A stretch of 64,000 bases of DNA from a virus. The notes under the pieces were generated by a model that saw only the letters and a program-made list of their open reading frames with translations, ran no database searches and was not told the origin of the DNA. The position numbers were made by a program, and so were the translations under genes. Of the stretch, positions 49,527 through 58,288 are shown piece by piece (position 1 is the first letter of the stretch; the number at the start of each line of letters is the position of its first letter). The stretch spans positions 1 through 64,000 of the IMG/VR virus record IMGVR_UViG_3300025860_000003. One strand, given 5' to 3'.

Positions 49527-50003
49527 CTATCTCTCCAGTTCTTGTAAGTCGTGATTGTGTAATGCGATCAACGCATAATGTAATACTTTCATTAAGTCCG
49601 CACGATTATAGCCATTCTTGTTGCCATATCGTTGGACATATTTAAGAACATTTCCAAGGGCAAAACCCTCACCATGTCCGCAGTCAATAATAAACTCAGT
49701 TGACTGGAATTTATTCTTCGAGTAATGGGCTGAGTAAGTCGAGTCGACATACTCTTGAAATTCATTAATTAACTCAGCTTCATTAAACTTATAGAGATTA
49801 TAGTCGAAATCATTGCGTCCGTCAACCCCAGAGTCACCATCACCACACATTGCTTGGTTACGGTCAATATCAGCATAATACTCGTCGGTGTGGGCATAGC
49901 TATCTTCGACACTTCCCTCTTTATTAACATATGGGTATGTTTGCGTTACCTCTGCAGTTGTCCGTTCCTTTCCATAAGTTGTCCAATTCCAATTCTTTTC
50001 CAT
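49527..50003 (-). CDS. DUF3310-like protein
   Basis: 158 aa. The C-terminal third, FIIDCGHGEGFALGNVLKYVQRYGNKNGYNRADLMKVLHYALIAL, fits the DUF3310 helix pair (x-NALKY-x-x-R). The front is aromatic and acidic. Conserved near gp45 in marine T4-like phages; function unknown, sometimes linked to nucleotide kinases. Confidence 0.65.
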   Translation of the reverse strand: MEKNWNWTTYGKERTTAEVTQTYPYVNKEGSVEDSYAHTDEYYADIDRNQAMCGDGDSGVDGRNDFDYNLYKFNEAELINEFQEYVDSTYSAHYSKNKFQSTEFIIDCGHGEGFALGNVLKYVQRYGNKNGYNRADLMKVLHYALIALHNHDLQELER

Positions 50004-50863
50004 TACTTTTTCACCCTTTTCTTGTTTCTCTTTATGTCAGTCCCAGCAGTAGGTGAAGCACCCACCTCAGAAAGGTCTGCCAATGAACCACCAAATGTGT
50101 ACGAACCAGTATGAAGCAATCTCATCCAAGGACACAACCAAGTCTCAACACCAATCTTTTGCATCCACTGACAGAACATATAATCTTCTGACAAGTATCG
50201 CTTTGAGTCTGGATCAATCAATGCTTGGAAGTACATCATGATCTCGCGTGAACCATCAAACGACTCAGTTCTTGCGTGGTCAGGCAAGTATGTATAATCT
50301 GGATATGCTTCTTGGAACTTCTCAAACGCAGATCGTTGAATCATCATGAACCCAGTGCCACCCTCAAGAACCTTACACGGCTGATTGAGTAAGATATTTC
50401 CTGATTCTTTGGGGTTGAATACATAATCACCAACATACTTCTCAAGATCATTAGGGTTGTCGTCAGCAAAACCTTTATCGACAGCCATCTTAATCTTTTC
50501 CCAAGCAATCGTTTTCTTGGGATATGCACCACACATCACTTCTTTGCGGTCTTCACCCTTTTCTTCTGGATCCATAAATGCAGCCAGAGACAAAACGTCA
50601 TGAGGATCAAACCCGATATCCGAATCAATGAACATCAAGTGGGTGCATTCACTTCTCATAAACTCATCAACGCAATAGTTTCTGGCGCGAGTGATTAGCG
50701 ATTCATTGAACAAATAAAAGAATGTTAGATCCACACCATATGCTTGGCATAGTCTAGACAAGTCAGAACAGGATTTAGAGTACATCCCGTGACACTGTCC
50801 CCCATACATTGGAGTGGCGAGCATAATTTTGCGTTTCCGCAACTCTTCAACTGGTATTTCCAT
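50003..50863 (-). CDS. GT-A glycosyltransferase-like protein
   Basis: 286 aa. KIMLATPMYGGQCHGMYSKSCSDLSRLCQ opens the fold, THLMFIDSDIGFDPHDVLSL carries the D-x-D, and CKVLEGGTGFMMIQRSAFEKF and LSEDYMFCQWMQKIG complete the site (a GGTGFM loop and E-D). Conserved in marine T4-like phages. Basic tail (DIKRNKKRVKK). Acceptor unknown. Confidence 0.75.
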   Translation of the reverse strand: MEIPVEELRKRKIMLATPMYGGQCHGMYSKSCSDLSRLCQAYGVDLTFFYLFNESLITRARNYCVDEFMRSECTHLMFIDSDIGFDPHDVLSLAAFMDPEEKGEDRKEVMCGAYPKKTIAWEKIKMAVDKGFADDNPNDLEKYVGDYVFNPKESGNILLNQPCKVLEGGTGFMMIQRSAFEKFQEAYPDYTYLPDHARTESFDGSREIMMYFQALIDPDSKRYLSEDYMFCQWMQKIGVETWLCPWMRLLHTGSYTFGGSLADLSEVGASPTAGTDIKRNKKRVKK

Positions 50864-50899
50864 CAGTACCTCTTTGATTATAAATTAAGTTATGTGTAG

Positions 50900-50928
50900 A
50901 TTATACAATAGAAAGGGAGAAAAGTCAA
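50900..50928 (-). promoter_or_regulatory. Sigma70-type promoter
   Basis: TTGACT, 17 bp, TATAAT on the minus strand, 37 bp before the glycosyltransferase gene; it begins the unit that includes gp45. Confidence 0.85.
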
Positions 50929-50954
50929 CCCGAAAGTTGACTCTCCCATTACCG

Positions 50955-52124
50955 CTAGAATGGAGCGTCTTGAGTAGTGTCAGCATTGGCAAGAGGATCA
51001 CCCACATCACTGTCACCGCCCAAGTTTACATCAGCGTCCAGCTTGGCGTACAAGTCACGAAACGAGGCTTTGGTGTCCTCATCAAAGCGATTAATACACA
51101 TGTCAATAGACTTCATACGGTCATCAAATATCTTGAACGCTTTGGCGATGTGGACAAGGCGACGAGTAGAAATTATCTCATCAATACCACCATCATAGAA
51201 AGTCTTGCGGATGATGTCAGCCCAGTCAACCAGTTTAGAAACAAACTCATCATCTTGGACAGCAAGGTCTTCAAACACAGCCGAGAGTATTTTCTTCTCA
51301 ACAGCAACACTAGGATATTCTTGCTCAAAGGTGACAGGGAAACGCTCAAGGAACGCTTCATTCAAGACGTTAGTCCCGATAAATCGACCATCATCAGATC
51401 CTTTACCTTTGGTGTTACCAGTAGCAACAACAGTGAAGCCAGCAGCAGGAGAGACAAACTCACCAGTCTTCTTGATGAAGTAGCCTTTACCCTCAAGGAT
51501 AGACTGGAGACACATGATCTTGGCAGGGTTGCCCAAGTCAATCTCATCCAGAAGCAATACCGCACCACGCTCCATAGCTTTGATGACTGGACCTTTGAAG
51601 AAGCGAGTCTCACCATCAACAAGACGGAAGCCACCAATCAAGTCATCTTCATCTGTCTCAACAGTAAAGTTCACACGGATTGATTCACGCTTCAATTGAG
51701 CACAAGCCTGATCAACCGAAAACGTCTTACCATTACCAGACATACCAGTAATGAATACGGGATAGAACATGTTAGACTTGATAACATTCTTCAGAGTGCT
51801 GAAATTACCAAACGGAACAAACAGCGGATCCTTGACGGGCACTAAGTTTTGAGTGAAGCCTGTAGAAACGACATTCAAGTCAGCGACTAAGGCGTTTGGC
51901 TGTAGCGCAGGCGCAGGAGCTGGAGCCGAAGCTGGAGCAGGTGCAGGGACGGTATTCGGCGCTATATCAGGGAGATTGTACAACCCACGATCAACGCGCA
52001 AGGATTTGTGGAAGTATGAACTCGGAACTTTCACCCCAAGCTCACGAGCTACTCGCTTCGTCTCAAGGCTAGGAACAGGCGCATCGGGATATAGGCTCTT
52101 CAAAGTATCAAATAAATTGGTCAT
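50955..52124 (-). CDS. MoxR/CobS-like AAA+ ATPase
   Basis: 389 aa from ATG 52124. An N-terminal small domain, a Pro-Ala linker (about 60-75), then AAA+: VFITGMSGNGKTFSVDQA (Walker A), AVLLLDEIDLGNPAKI (Walker B), TVVATGNTKGKG (sensor 1), LERFPVTFEQEY (Arg finger region). CobS belongs to cobaltochelatase, but no CobN-like subunit is seen, so I read it as a MoxR-type remodeller working with the VWA protein upstream. Promoter with conserved motif at 52158. Confidence 0.85.
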   Translation of the reverse strand: MTNLFDTLKSLYPDAPVPSLETKRVARELGVKVPSSYFHKSLRVDRGLYNLPDIAPNTVPAPAPASAPAPAPALQPNALVADLNVVSTGFTQNLVPVKDPLFVPFGNFSTLKNVIKSNMFYPVFITGMSGNGKTFSVDQACAQLKRESIRVNFTVETDEDDLIGGFRLVDGETRFFKGPVIKAMERGAVLLLDEIDLGNPAKIMCLQSILEGKGYFIKKTGEFVSPAAGFTVVATGNTKGKGSDDGRFIGTNVLNEAFLERFPVTFEQEYPSVAVEKKILSAVFEDLAVQDDEFVSKLVDWADIIRKTFYDGGIDEIISTRRLVHIAKAFKIFDDRMKSIDMCINRFDEDTKASFRDLYAKLDADVNLGGDSDVGDPLANADTTQDAPF

Positions 52125-52157
52125 ATAGGTCTCTCTCATTCATTCATTTAAGTAGCC

Positions 52158-52186
52158 ATTATACGGCATAATTCGGTATAAGACAA
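52158..52186 (-). promoter_or_regulatory. Operator-linked sigma70 promoter
   Basis: TTGTCT, 17 bp, TATAAT on the minus strand, before the CobS-like gene; the leader ends GAGAGAGACCTAT before the ATG. Confidence 0.85.
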
Positions 52187-52204
52187 CAACTATTTTCAGT
52201 TTTT

Positions 52205-52223
52205 TTATATCGTTTTGGAATAA
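52205..52223 (-). promoter_or_regulatory. Conserved upstream motif, copy 3
   Basis: Minus strand TTATTCCAAAACGATATAA, three mismatches (two substitutions in the CGG block region) from copies 1 and 2; again 18 bp from the -35. Confidence 0.65.
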
Positions 52224-52269
52224 AGAATCCTTTCCTTATAACCAAAATATAGGTTAAATATCAACCTAT

Positions 52270-54483
52270 TTAAGCGATAGCCGAGATCAGGTCGGACAAC
52301 ATCTTTCTAGAAGACTTCTTATCATTGTTTGCTTTCTTAAACGCAGTCCGCACCGAACGCTTCGACTCACCACGCTCCACTTCAATAGCACCATTAGCAG
52401 TCTGAAGGTTCTTGCCGCCACTAATAAGATAAAGGTGATCGTATCCAGAGTTTGGAACCACCGCAAACTTTTCCTTGCGGACGCCAGAATATAGGCTTTG
52501 GCCATCTTCCCAACTAACCGACGATGGAAGCGAATTGCTGAACTGTCGTCTATTCAACGGCATAATTCGATAGCCGATAGTGGTAGAGCCAGTTTGATCT
52601 CGATAGAATTCAAGTAAGGTCTTGGTGATAGCATCTCTCTGACCATTAACCCGCTTGCGCTTCTTGGTTACTGGATCAGTAATATAAAGGACTTTGGATC
52701 CAATATAGTTAAATGCCCCACCAACACGCTTGTTAAATTGTCGATCAGGAGCTTGTTCAGCATCATAGTAGAAACTTGTGTTACTATCACCGTCAGTCAA
52801 GAACATAGTGTTGACAATATCAACGCGAGTCTTTTTCTTGAAGTCATCATGTATTTTAAACGCAGCCATGATTGATTCGTTCAATGGAGTCGAACCGAGC
52901 ATCAAGCGATTCGGGATATAATAATTGATGTATCCACGCGTATATCCAGAAGAATATTGATTATAATAATTACCAAGAACCAACATATTTTCAGCCATCT
53001 CAGTAAACTTCTTGCGGTTCATATCGCTAGAGAAAAATTCAATCAAGCGGAATCTTGGATCATATGTCATCTGTCTATCACTAGCATTATCTGGGTGAAG
53101 CGCACTGGTCGTTTCCAACTCCGCGAACCTATCACTAAAGGCATACACGCGGAATGGGATATTGACTTGGCGACAGAACAAAACAAGGTTCAGCATTTGA
53201 TCAATAGTGGGCTTCAAGTCTGCAGCCATAGAACCAGACCAATCAATATACATGATCATACCATGATTTTTTCCGTCAGGCGTTATGCTAACCTTTCGGA
53301 AGATATCGTCATTGTAACGATAGCTGTTCATCTTGACAGGATCAATAACACCAGTCTTTGACACAGACTGGCGGGCATATTCTGCCGCAGACTTTTTCAT
53401 CTCAAATTCTTTTGCCATATACTTGATAGCAGGCTTATTGTTCACAAGGAATTGTTTGTAGAGCGCGACACCAGTCGCTCTCATCGTGGGCGCAAACTCA
53501 CTAGTGTTAAACATCTCAAAGATATCGTCAGCACGAACAACAAGATCATCAACAGGGTTGGTCGGGAAATGAATACTGGTCACTTCAACATTAGGATCAT
53601 CACCATGTTCAGCGCTGATAGCTTGACGAAGAGCGCTGTCAGTCTTTGAGGCGATTGATTCTTCTGGGTCACCCGAGTCATCACGGTCATAGCCAGAGCC
53701 AACCGATTCATCACCGTCATAATCTTCATCACCGTCTTCATCTTCTTCTTCATCTGATTCTTCATCACCAGCGCCTTTCTCATCACTCTCAGTCTCATCA
53801 TCAGAATCATCATCTGATTCTTCATCACCAGCCTGCTCACCAGCACCGTCAGTCTCAGGCGAGTCATCTTCACCGTCAGCATAATCTTCTTCATCAGCAG
53901 CCTGATTGGCAGCAGCGCGATCATCTTCGTTTCGCTCTTTACAAAAAGCATACAACTCATCAGTAAGGGCAACAACTTCTTCCCATGTTTGAAGCTGCTC
54001 AATCTTTTTGATCCAGACCATTTCATCACGCTCAATACGAACACCAGCAGAGCGTCCTGCTTTGAAGTAAGTATTGATTCGGTCAATGAAGCTGTAGCGA
54101 TTAATCTCTACAATGTCACCACCAAAGAACCCATCAGCAAGCATGCGCTTATAAGAAGATATAAACGAGCGGCGCAATCCAGGATATCGTGTCTGAACCA
54201 TTTTCTCAATGCGGGCATCTTCAACGATGTTCAGATACTGGCGATAGATTTCACCCTTTGAAGAGGCAGACTCATGCCAACCAGCTTCAGGAGTATATAA
54301 GGCATGACCAACTTCATGACCTACAAGATGGTCATAAGTGTCAGCATGCATGTTATCCCACATAGGGAGAGTAAGGACGCGATCACGAACATTAAAGGAA
54401 GCAGTCGGAGCTGTCTTATGAACAACCGTGATATTCTCGGAAGCCAACAGGCGAGCTAGGATGTCTTTAGAAGCGATATTCAT
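52270..54483 (-). CDS. CobT-like VWA protein with HExxH motif
   Basis: 737 aa from ATG 54483. Residues 56-60 are HEVGH in HLVGHEVGHALYTPEAGW, a zinc-peptidase-like site. A very acidic linker (about 200-280, runs of Asp/Glu/Ser) follows. The C-terminal VWA domain has MYIDWSGSMAADL (MIDAS D-x-S-x-S) and TMFLTDGDSNTSFY. This is the CobT-like partner of MoxR/CobS ATPases. With no chelatase subunit nearby, a protein-remodelling or proteolytic role is more likely than cobalamin synthesis. Tandem promoters upstream. Confidence 0.8.
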   Translation of the reverse strand: MNIASKDILARLLASENITVVHKTAPTASFNVRDRVLTLPMWDNMHADTYDHLVGHEVGHALYTPEAGWHESASSKGEIYRQYLNIVEDARIEKMVQTRYPGLRRSFISSYKRMLADGFFGGDIVEINRYSFIDRINTYFKAGRSAGVRIERDEMVWIKKIEQLQTWEEVVALTDELYAFCKERNEDDRAAANQAADEEDYADGEDDSPETDGAGEQAGDEESDDDSDDETESDEKGAGDEESDEEEDEDGDEDYDGDESVGSGYDRDDSGDPEESIASKTDSALRQAISAEHGDDPNVEVTSIHFPTNPVDDLVVRADDIFEMFNTSEFAPTMRATGVALYKQFLVNNKPAIKYMAKEFEMKKSAAEYARQSVSKTGVIDPVKMNSYRYNDDIFRKVSITPDGKNHGMIMYIDWSGSMAADLKPTIDQMLNLVLFCRQVNIPFRVYAFSDRFAELETTSALHPDNASDRQMTYDPRFRLIEFFSSDMNRKKFTEMAENMLVLGNYYNQYSSGYTRGYINYYIPNRLMLGSTPLNESIMAAFKIHDDFKKKTRVDIVNTMFLTDGDSNTSFYYDAEQAPDRQFNKRVGGAFNYIGSKVLYITDPVTKKRKRVNGQRDAITKTLLEFYRDQTGSTTIGYRIMPLNRRQFSNSLPSSVSWEDGQSLYSGVRKEKFAVVPNSGYDHLYLISGGKNLQTANGAIEVERGESKRSVRTAFKKANNDKKSSRKMLSDLISAIA

Positions 54484-54512
54484 ATATTGGTCTCTCATCA
54501 AATTAGACGCCC

Positions 54513-54541
54513 ATTATACGGCACAATCAAGGGCAAGTCAA
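54513..54541 (-). promoter_or_regulatory. Sigma70-type promoter, proximal of two
   Basis: TTGACT, 17 bp, TATAAT on the minus strand, 30 bp before the CobT-like gene. It is a partial duplicate of the distal promoter 84 bp upstream (shared CTCATCAA-TTAGA-GCCCATTATACGG) but lacks the conserved upstream motif. Confidence 0.85.
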
Positions 54542-54596
54542 CAACTAATTTTAGCCAACTTTTACGGACAGCAGGCTCTCATCAATTTAGAAGCCC

Positions 54597-54625
54597 ATTA
54601 TACGGTATATTCAGAGATTAGACAA
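54597..54625 (-). promoter_or_regulatory. Operator-linked sigma70 promoter, distal of two
   Basis: TTGTCT, 17 bp, TATAAT on the minus strand; conserved motif 18 bp upstream of the -35 at 54644-54662. Confidence 0.85.
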
Positions 54626-54643
54626 CAACTATTTGGGGGATTT

Positions 54644-54662
54644 TTATACCGATTTAGAATAA
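54644..54662 (-). promoter_or_regulatory. Conserved upstream motif, copy 4
   Basis: Minus strand TTATTCTAAATCGGTATAA, one mismatch from copies 1 and 2. AGTTCTAAAAACC lies further upstream, as near copies 1 and 2. Confidence 0.7.
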
Positions 54663-54682
54663 TAATCGAGGTTTTTAGAACT

Positions 54683-54736
54683 AAAAAGAATAAGGGAATA
54701 AAGCCTTGTAATAACAACAACTTAGCTCTATTCCCT
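54683..54736 (-). terminator. Intrinsic terminator after Hsp20 unit
   Basis: On the minus strand AGGGAATA pairs with TATTCCCT over a 28-base loop, with inner pairs; then TATTCTTTTTAG. It insulates the CobT promoters from the Hsp20 transcript. Confidence 0.7.
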
Positions 54737-54746
54737 CATTTGGGTG

Positions 54747-54839
54747 TTACGTTAGGCTGAAAAGACAATAACTCATAACAGCATATGCAGTCACTTGAAA
54801 TGCCCAACAACCCACGCATTCGGCTTTTGACCTTAACAT
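54747..54839 (-). CDS. Hypothetical 30-aa peptide
   Basis: MLRSKAECVGCWAFQVTAYA... with a strong ribosome site (GAGGAG, 8 nt). It follows the Hsp20 gene closely and contains a C-x-x-C. The good ribosome site is the main support. Confidence 0.45.
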   Translation of the reverse strand: MLRSKAECVGCWAFQVTAYAVMSYCLFSLT

Positions 54840-54858
54840 GGGGATTTCTCCTCGAAAA

Positions 54859-55275
54859 TTAGTTTATATTAATTTTTCGAGGACGCTTCTCTTCTGGTAA
54901 ATTGACCTTTAGATTTACTACAAGGATTCCTTTATCTAGAGTTGCTCCAACTACTTCGACATACTCGGACAGTCGAAAAGTTCTTTGGAACCTTTTTGTG
55001 GAAATACCTTTGTGTAGATACTCACACGATTCATCGTGGTATTGATCGCCCACGATATTCAAAGTTCTTTCATCTTGTTCAATAGATAGATCCTTCATAT
55101 CGAAACCCGCGACCGCAACCTCAATCACATATTCATGCTCGCTGATTTTAACAACGTTATGTGGTGGGTATGTATCCTTGGCGCTTCGAGTTACAAAGTC
55201 TAGTTCACTGAACAGGTGGTCAAATCCAACAAATGATGCGCGTGGGAAAAGACTCGGTGTTTTAATACTCGTCAT
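54859..55275 (-). CDS. Hsp20 small heat-shock protein
   Basis: 138 aa from ATG 55275, with AGGAG 6 nt upstream. Alpha-crystallin domain: PPHNVVKISEHEYVIEVAVAGFDMKDLSIEQDERTLNIVGD and GATLDKGILVVNLKVNLPEEKRPRKI (the final I-x-I). Hsp20 holds unfolded proteins. Such genes are common in marine T4-like phages. A late promoter is about 60 bp upstream. Confidence 0.93.
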   Translation of the reverse strand: MTSIKTPSLFPRASFVGFDHLFSELDFVTRSAKDTYPPHNVVKISEHEYVIEVAVAGFDMKDLSIEQDERTLNIVGDQYHDESCEYLHKGISTKRFQRTFRLSEYVEVVGATLDKGILVVNLKVNLPEEKRPRKININ

Positions 55276-55336
55276 AATGCTCTCCTTTTTAAAGCAAGAT
55301 TGATAAGTGAACCCGATTATTCGGCATTCACTCACC

Positions 55337-55344
55337 TATTTATA
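55337..55344 (-). promoter_or_regulatory. T4-type late promoter of Hsp20
   Basis: TATAAATA followed by GG on the minus strand, directly after the kinase stop. Suggests that Hsp20 is made late, perhaps for virion assembly. Confidence 0.75.
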
Positions 55345-55899
55345 TCAACTGGCTATTGATTTCTCAATAAAGTCAATAATTTGTTGTGTATCTTCAGGGA
55401 CATTGTGAGCAAAGGTATGGACACATCCAGCTTCACCCATCAATATTTTCTCCCCAAACATATCTTCAATGTTAGCAACCTTAGTCACCCGTCCATTGAT
55501 AAACGTCTCAGACTGATCAGAACCTCTGTCCGCATAACGCTGTTGGCGTACTGCGTCATCTGTTTTCAGAACTATGATTGATAGATCATGTCCCGCTCTC
55601 TTCACAGCCTCGAAAAATTTAGAAGAAGTAAGCCGATCACCCTCGAACACAACGACAGGTGATGGCTCATTCCCCATATACTCTACTGCCATTGGCTGTA
55701 CTGCCATTGACAACTTATCAGTTCCCGCAAAGACTTCACCGTCTTCATACTTACCAAACAAGCGGATGTCGCCTGAAACATAACCATCAAGCAACTTAAC
55801 AGGAGTGTCTTTAGTCCATTCCCGCTTTGCCATCCACTGCCGCATGAGCGTTGTTTTGCCAGTTCCTGGAATACCAATGATACCAATCACTTTACTCAC
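55345..55899 (-). CDS. P-loop kinase, 5-hmU DNA kinase candidate
   Basis: 184 aa, GTG start at 55899 inside the oxygenase stop (TCGTGAG). Walker A is GIIGIPGTGKTTLMRQW (K15); PVVVFEGDRLTSSKFFE looks like the Walker B/substrate region, and RQQRYADRGSDQSETF the lid. Small P-loop kinases that phosphorylate 5-hydroxymethyluracil in phage DNA occur in thymine-hypermodification clusters. Position next to a TET/JBP-type oxygenase and an amino acid:DNA transferase-like gene supports this role; substrate is inferred. Confidence 0.7.
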   Translation of the reverse strand: MSKVIGIIGIPGTGKTTLMRQWMAKREWTKDTPVKLLDGYVSGDIRLFGKYEDGEVFAGTDKLSMAVQPMAVEYMGNEPSPVVVFEGDRLTSSKFFEAVKRAGHDLSIIVLKTDDAVRQQRYADRGSDQSETFINGRVTKVANIEDMFGEKILMGEAGCVHTFAHNVPEDTQQIIDFIEKSIAS

Positions 55900-57281
55900 G
55901 AGAAGAAACCCTCTAATGATGTTTGCGATTCAGCTTCTGGATGATATTGATTCAGCATATCAACTCCACCTTTATCTTTAAGGTAATCAAACCACTCATC
56001 TTCAGCCCACATACTTGGCGAAACGCCATTCCAAAAACTTTTCCATAGCTTATGATCTTTGTTTAATCTACGATCATCAACATACTGCTTTCGGAGAGAT
56101 TCATATTCCCACGAGCCAACATCAAGCATTTTCTCACGGAAGTAGCATACAAGCGAGATACGCTCCATGTCTTCAATAGAAGTTCCAGCAGGTGGCTTCA
56201 GCTCAGTGTTGCCGTGTATGCCGCCATGGTTGTTGATCAATAACAGATCTCCAGGACGGATGTTAATGCCAACACGAAACTCTGGAAGAACAAGATAACC
56301 ACCCTCCCAATTCTTTGCTTTAGCAACAACAGTTAGATTAGAGAAACCTTCATTCAAGTCGCCAGCATCTCGGTGACATGCGGTGCGGAAGTTCTTATTC
56401 ACAGTAACTGTAGTGAACGGAGTATCTTCGCCCGCAACACGGAAGCGTGGATCTAGTTTAGCGGCAGCTTCATTCTGAATACCATATCGAATAGGCAAGT
56501 GTTCTTTAAACTTAGCGGACAACTGACGCATGAAAGGATAGCACTTCTCATATACGCTGTAGTTGTTCTCAGTGTACGCAGTCGCTCGACCATATGGGAT
56601 GCGAGGATAGCGATCAAAGAAACCAGCAATACCTGACAACACCATGTTAGCATATGTTGTCTCAGAGATATAGTTCTTCTGTGTTGCCTTTGCGTCTTTC
56701 TGAGAATCTTCGGCAGACATACCTTTCCACTCTTCAACCTTATCACTGAAGAACGATTCATAGTTGTAGCCATTGTCGGTAATCTTAGAACGGATCCAGA
56801 CAATACCACGTGACTCACTCTCAGCAGCCACAGCGTGTCTAGCTTTGATTCTTTCTACTGGATCAGTGTCGTCCTCAAACAAAGTAACTTCACGTTCAGC
56901 AAAGTGCTTCATAATGTCTAACTGTTCTTCAGTAACCCAATCACGACCGCCTTGCTTTGCTCCTTTTGGACCAGCAGCTAGACCACGATTCTGTGTGGGT
57001 AATGCCGCACCAAGTAATCCCTCATATGCGCCATGTTGTTGTTCTTCAGTGAATACGTTTTTACGAAACTTGAAGATAATGTTGTCTTCGTTATTCTCTC
57101 CACCAAAGCCAGCAGGAGCATAGAAGTCAGTGTTCTCCTCACAGATAAAGTCCCAGTCAGTATCTTCCATATACTTGCCGAGTTTGTCTTCGCAATTATC
57201 CCAAAATTTAGCGGTAACAGTTCTGACTCCAGTTCTGTTATCTACACTCACATCATATCTTTCGTTTATCACGCCAATCAT
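55896..57281 (-). CDS. TET/JBP-type 2OG-Fe(II) dioxygenase
   Basis: 461 aa. The iron and 2-oxoglutarate site is in the C-terminal third: ACHRDAGD (H303, D305), EGGYLVLPEFRVGINIRPGDLLLIN, HGGIHGNTEL (H356) and ERISLVCYFREK (R374). The GG-x-L-x-LP ... GD-x-L pattern is that of TET/JBP enzymes that oxidise methyl groups of T or 5mC in DNA. The first 280 residues are not recognised. The tail TSLEGFFS resembles clamp-binding ends. Expected step: thymine to 5-hydroxymethyluracil. Confidence 0.8.
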   Translation of the reverse strand: MIGVINERYDVSVDNRTGVRTVTAKFWDNCEDKLGKYMEDTDWDFICEENTDFYAPAGFGGENNEDNIIFKFRKNVFTEEQQHGAYEGLLGAALPTQNRGLAAGPKGAKQGGRDWVTEEQLDIMKHFAEREVTLFEDDTDPVERIKARHAVAAESESRGIVWIRSKITDNGYNYESFFSDKVEEWKGMSAEDSQKDAKATQKNYISETTYANMVLSGIAGFFDRYPRIPYGRATAYTENNYSVYEKCYPFMRQLSAKFKEHLPIRYGIQNEAAAKLDPRFRVAGEDTPFTTVTVNKNFRTACHRDAGDLNEGFSNLTVVAKAKNWEGGYLVLPEFRVGINIRPGDLLLINNHGGIHGNTELKPPAGTSIEDMERISLVCYFREKMLDVGSWEYESLRKQYVDDRRLNKDHKLWKSFWNGVSPSMWAEDEWFDYLKDKGGVDMLNQYHPEAESQTSLEGFFS

Positions 57282-58288
57282 ATCATAAATCTCTCTAGAC
57301 CGATATCGGTCATCTCATTTGTAAATGTATTCATATGGTCAATTTTCCCAGTATCTAGGAAGAGTTCCATTTTACCCTTATTCACTGAATTTGTCAAGTA
57401 TTCATTTCGTAGTGTTTCTTTCCTAGCATCCCACATAGGAGTCCAGTCTATACCAACCCACTCATCGCACTCGACTTTCTTTATTTCCTCAGCCTGTCTA
57501 TCTATATAATATCCGAGATAGCGTCCTCTGCTCTTGCGGAATAACTTCTTGAATGAGCACAGCGCAGTTTCCATAGCAAAGAAGTCAGCCTTGTGAGCCG
57601 AGTCAGGAAACGCAGTCTTGACCTCAGCCAACATATCCGCACCCTCATCTTCCATCCACTGTATTTGATCAGCAGTCAACTTAGTGCTCACCCAGTCATC
57701 TTTACCCAGAGCATAACATAAACCGTTGCGGTGGGATTTAGATCCTGAGTAGTCATGTAACCATAGGTTTGGAACATCAACATTCAAGTCAGCACACTGC
57801 TTCAGAGTCTGTATATAGAACCAAGAAGTGTAACGACCAAACTTATGTAGAGAGTTGACAGCTTCCCACACATTAGCAAAGTTCTCATATTTATCACCAT
57901 TACATAACTCGGCAAACGCTTGAGCTTGAGTTCTATCACCAACCCATGCTTTGTATGATTCAAACTGATCCGCTAGATGACCTTTGTTCCACTTAGTGTC
58001 AGTCTGATAACGTAGTCTTGAATAGTTTTCGTTGTTCCATTCTCTCAGACGATCTACACCAACCAGCTCCATATCAGGAAACTCATTCCAGATAAGATAT
58101 GCTGTAGGGAAGTTGTATGTCGTACCATATAACCAACACAACCAAAGGCGCTGCTCTATATTATACTCAAACCGATCAAAGAAATAGTTTGTGATGTATA
58201 GCGCAGAGTCACAATCTTCTATCTCAAGACCCCACCCAAACCAATTGATGAATGCTTGCTTACGATGTTCACTTAGTCGATAATCCAT
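57278..58288 (-). CDS. Amino acid:DNA transferase-like (aGPT-PPlase)
   Basis: 336 aa, all-helical with a glycosylase-like look. Key block LHDYSGSKSHRNGLCYALGKDDW (H186-R-N-G189). It resembles the alpha-glutamyl/putrescinyl thymine pyrophosphorylase family (clade 2), which displaces pyrophosphate from activated 5-hydroxymethyluracil in DNA with an amine or amino acid. The assignment is by motif memory and gene context. ATGA overlap with the oxygenase gene and TAATG with the acetyltransferase. Confidence 0.6.
   Translation of the reverse strand: MDYRLSEHRKQAFINWFGWGLEIEDCDSALYITNYFFDRFEYNIEQRLWLCWLYGTTYNFPTAYLIWNEFPDMELVGVDRLREWNNENYSRLRYQTDTKWNKGHLADQFESYKAWVGDRTQAQAFAELCNGDKYENFANVWEAVNSLHKFGRYTSWFYIQTLKQCADLNVDVPNLWLHDYSGSKSHRNGLCYALGKDDWVSTKLTADQIQWMEDEGADMLAEVKTAFPDSAHKADFFAMETALCSFKKLFRKSRGRYLGYYIDRQAEEIKKVECDEWVGIDWTPMWDARKETLRNEYLTNSVNKGKMELFLDTGKIDHMNTFTNEMTDIGLERFMI

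Noticed and set aside
53580-54086. Met/Leu/Val-rich 168-aa minus-strand ORF
   Set aside because: Out-of-frame reading of the Asp/Glu-rich linker of the CobT-like gene; composition is that of a shifted GAT/GAA run.
50955-54483. Cobalamin biosynthesis genes
   Set aside because: Only CobS/CobT-like subunits are present; no CobN or other pathway gene. I treat them as a MoxR-VWA pair.
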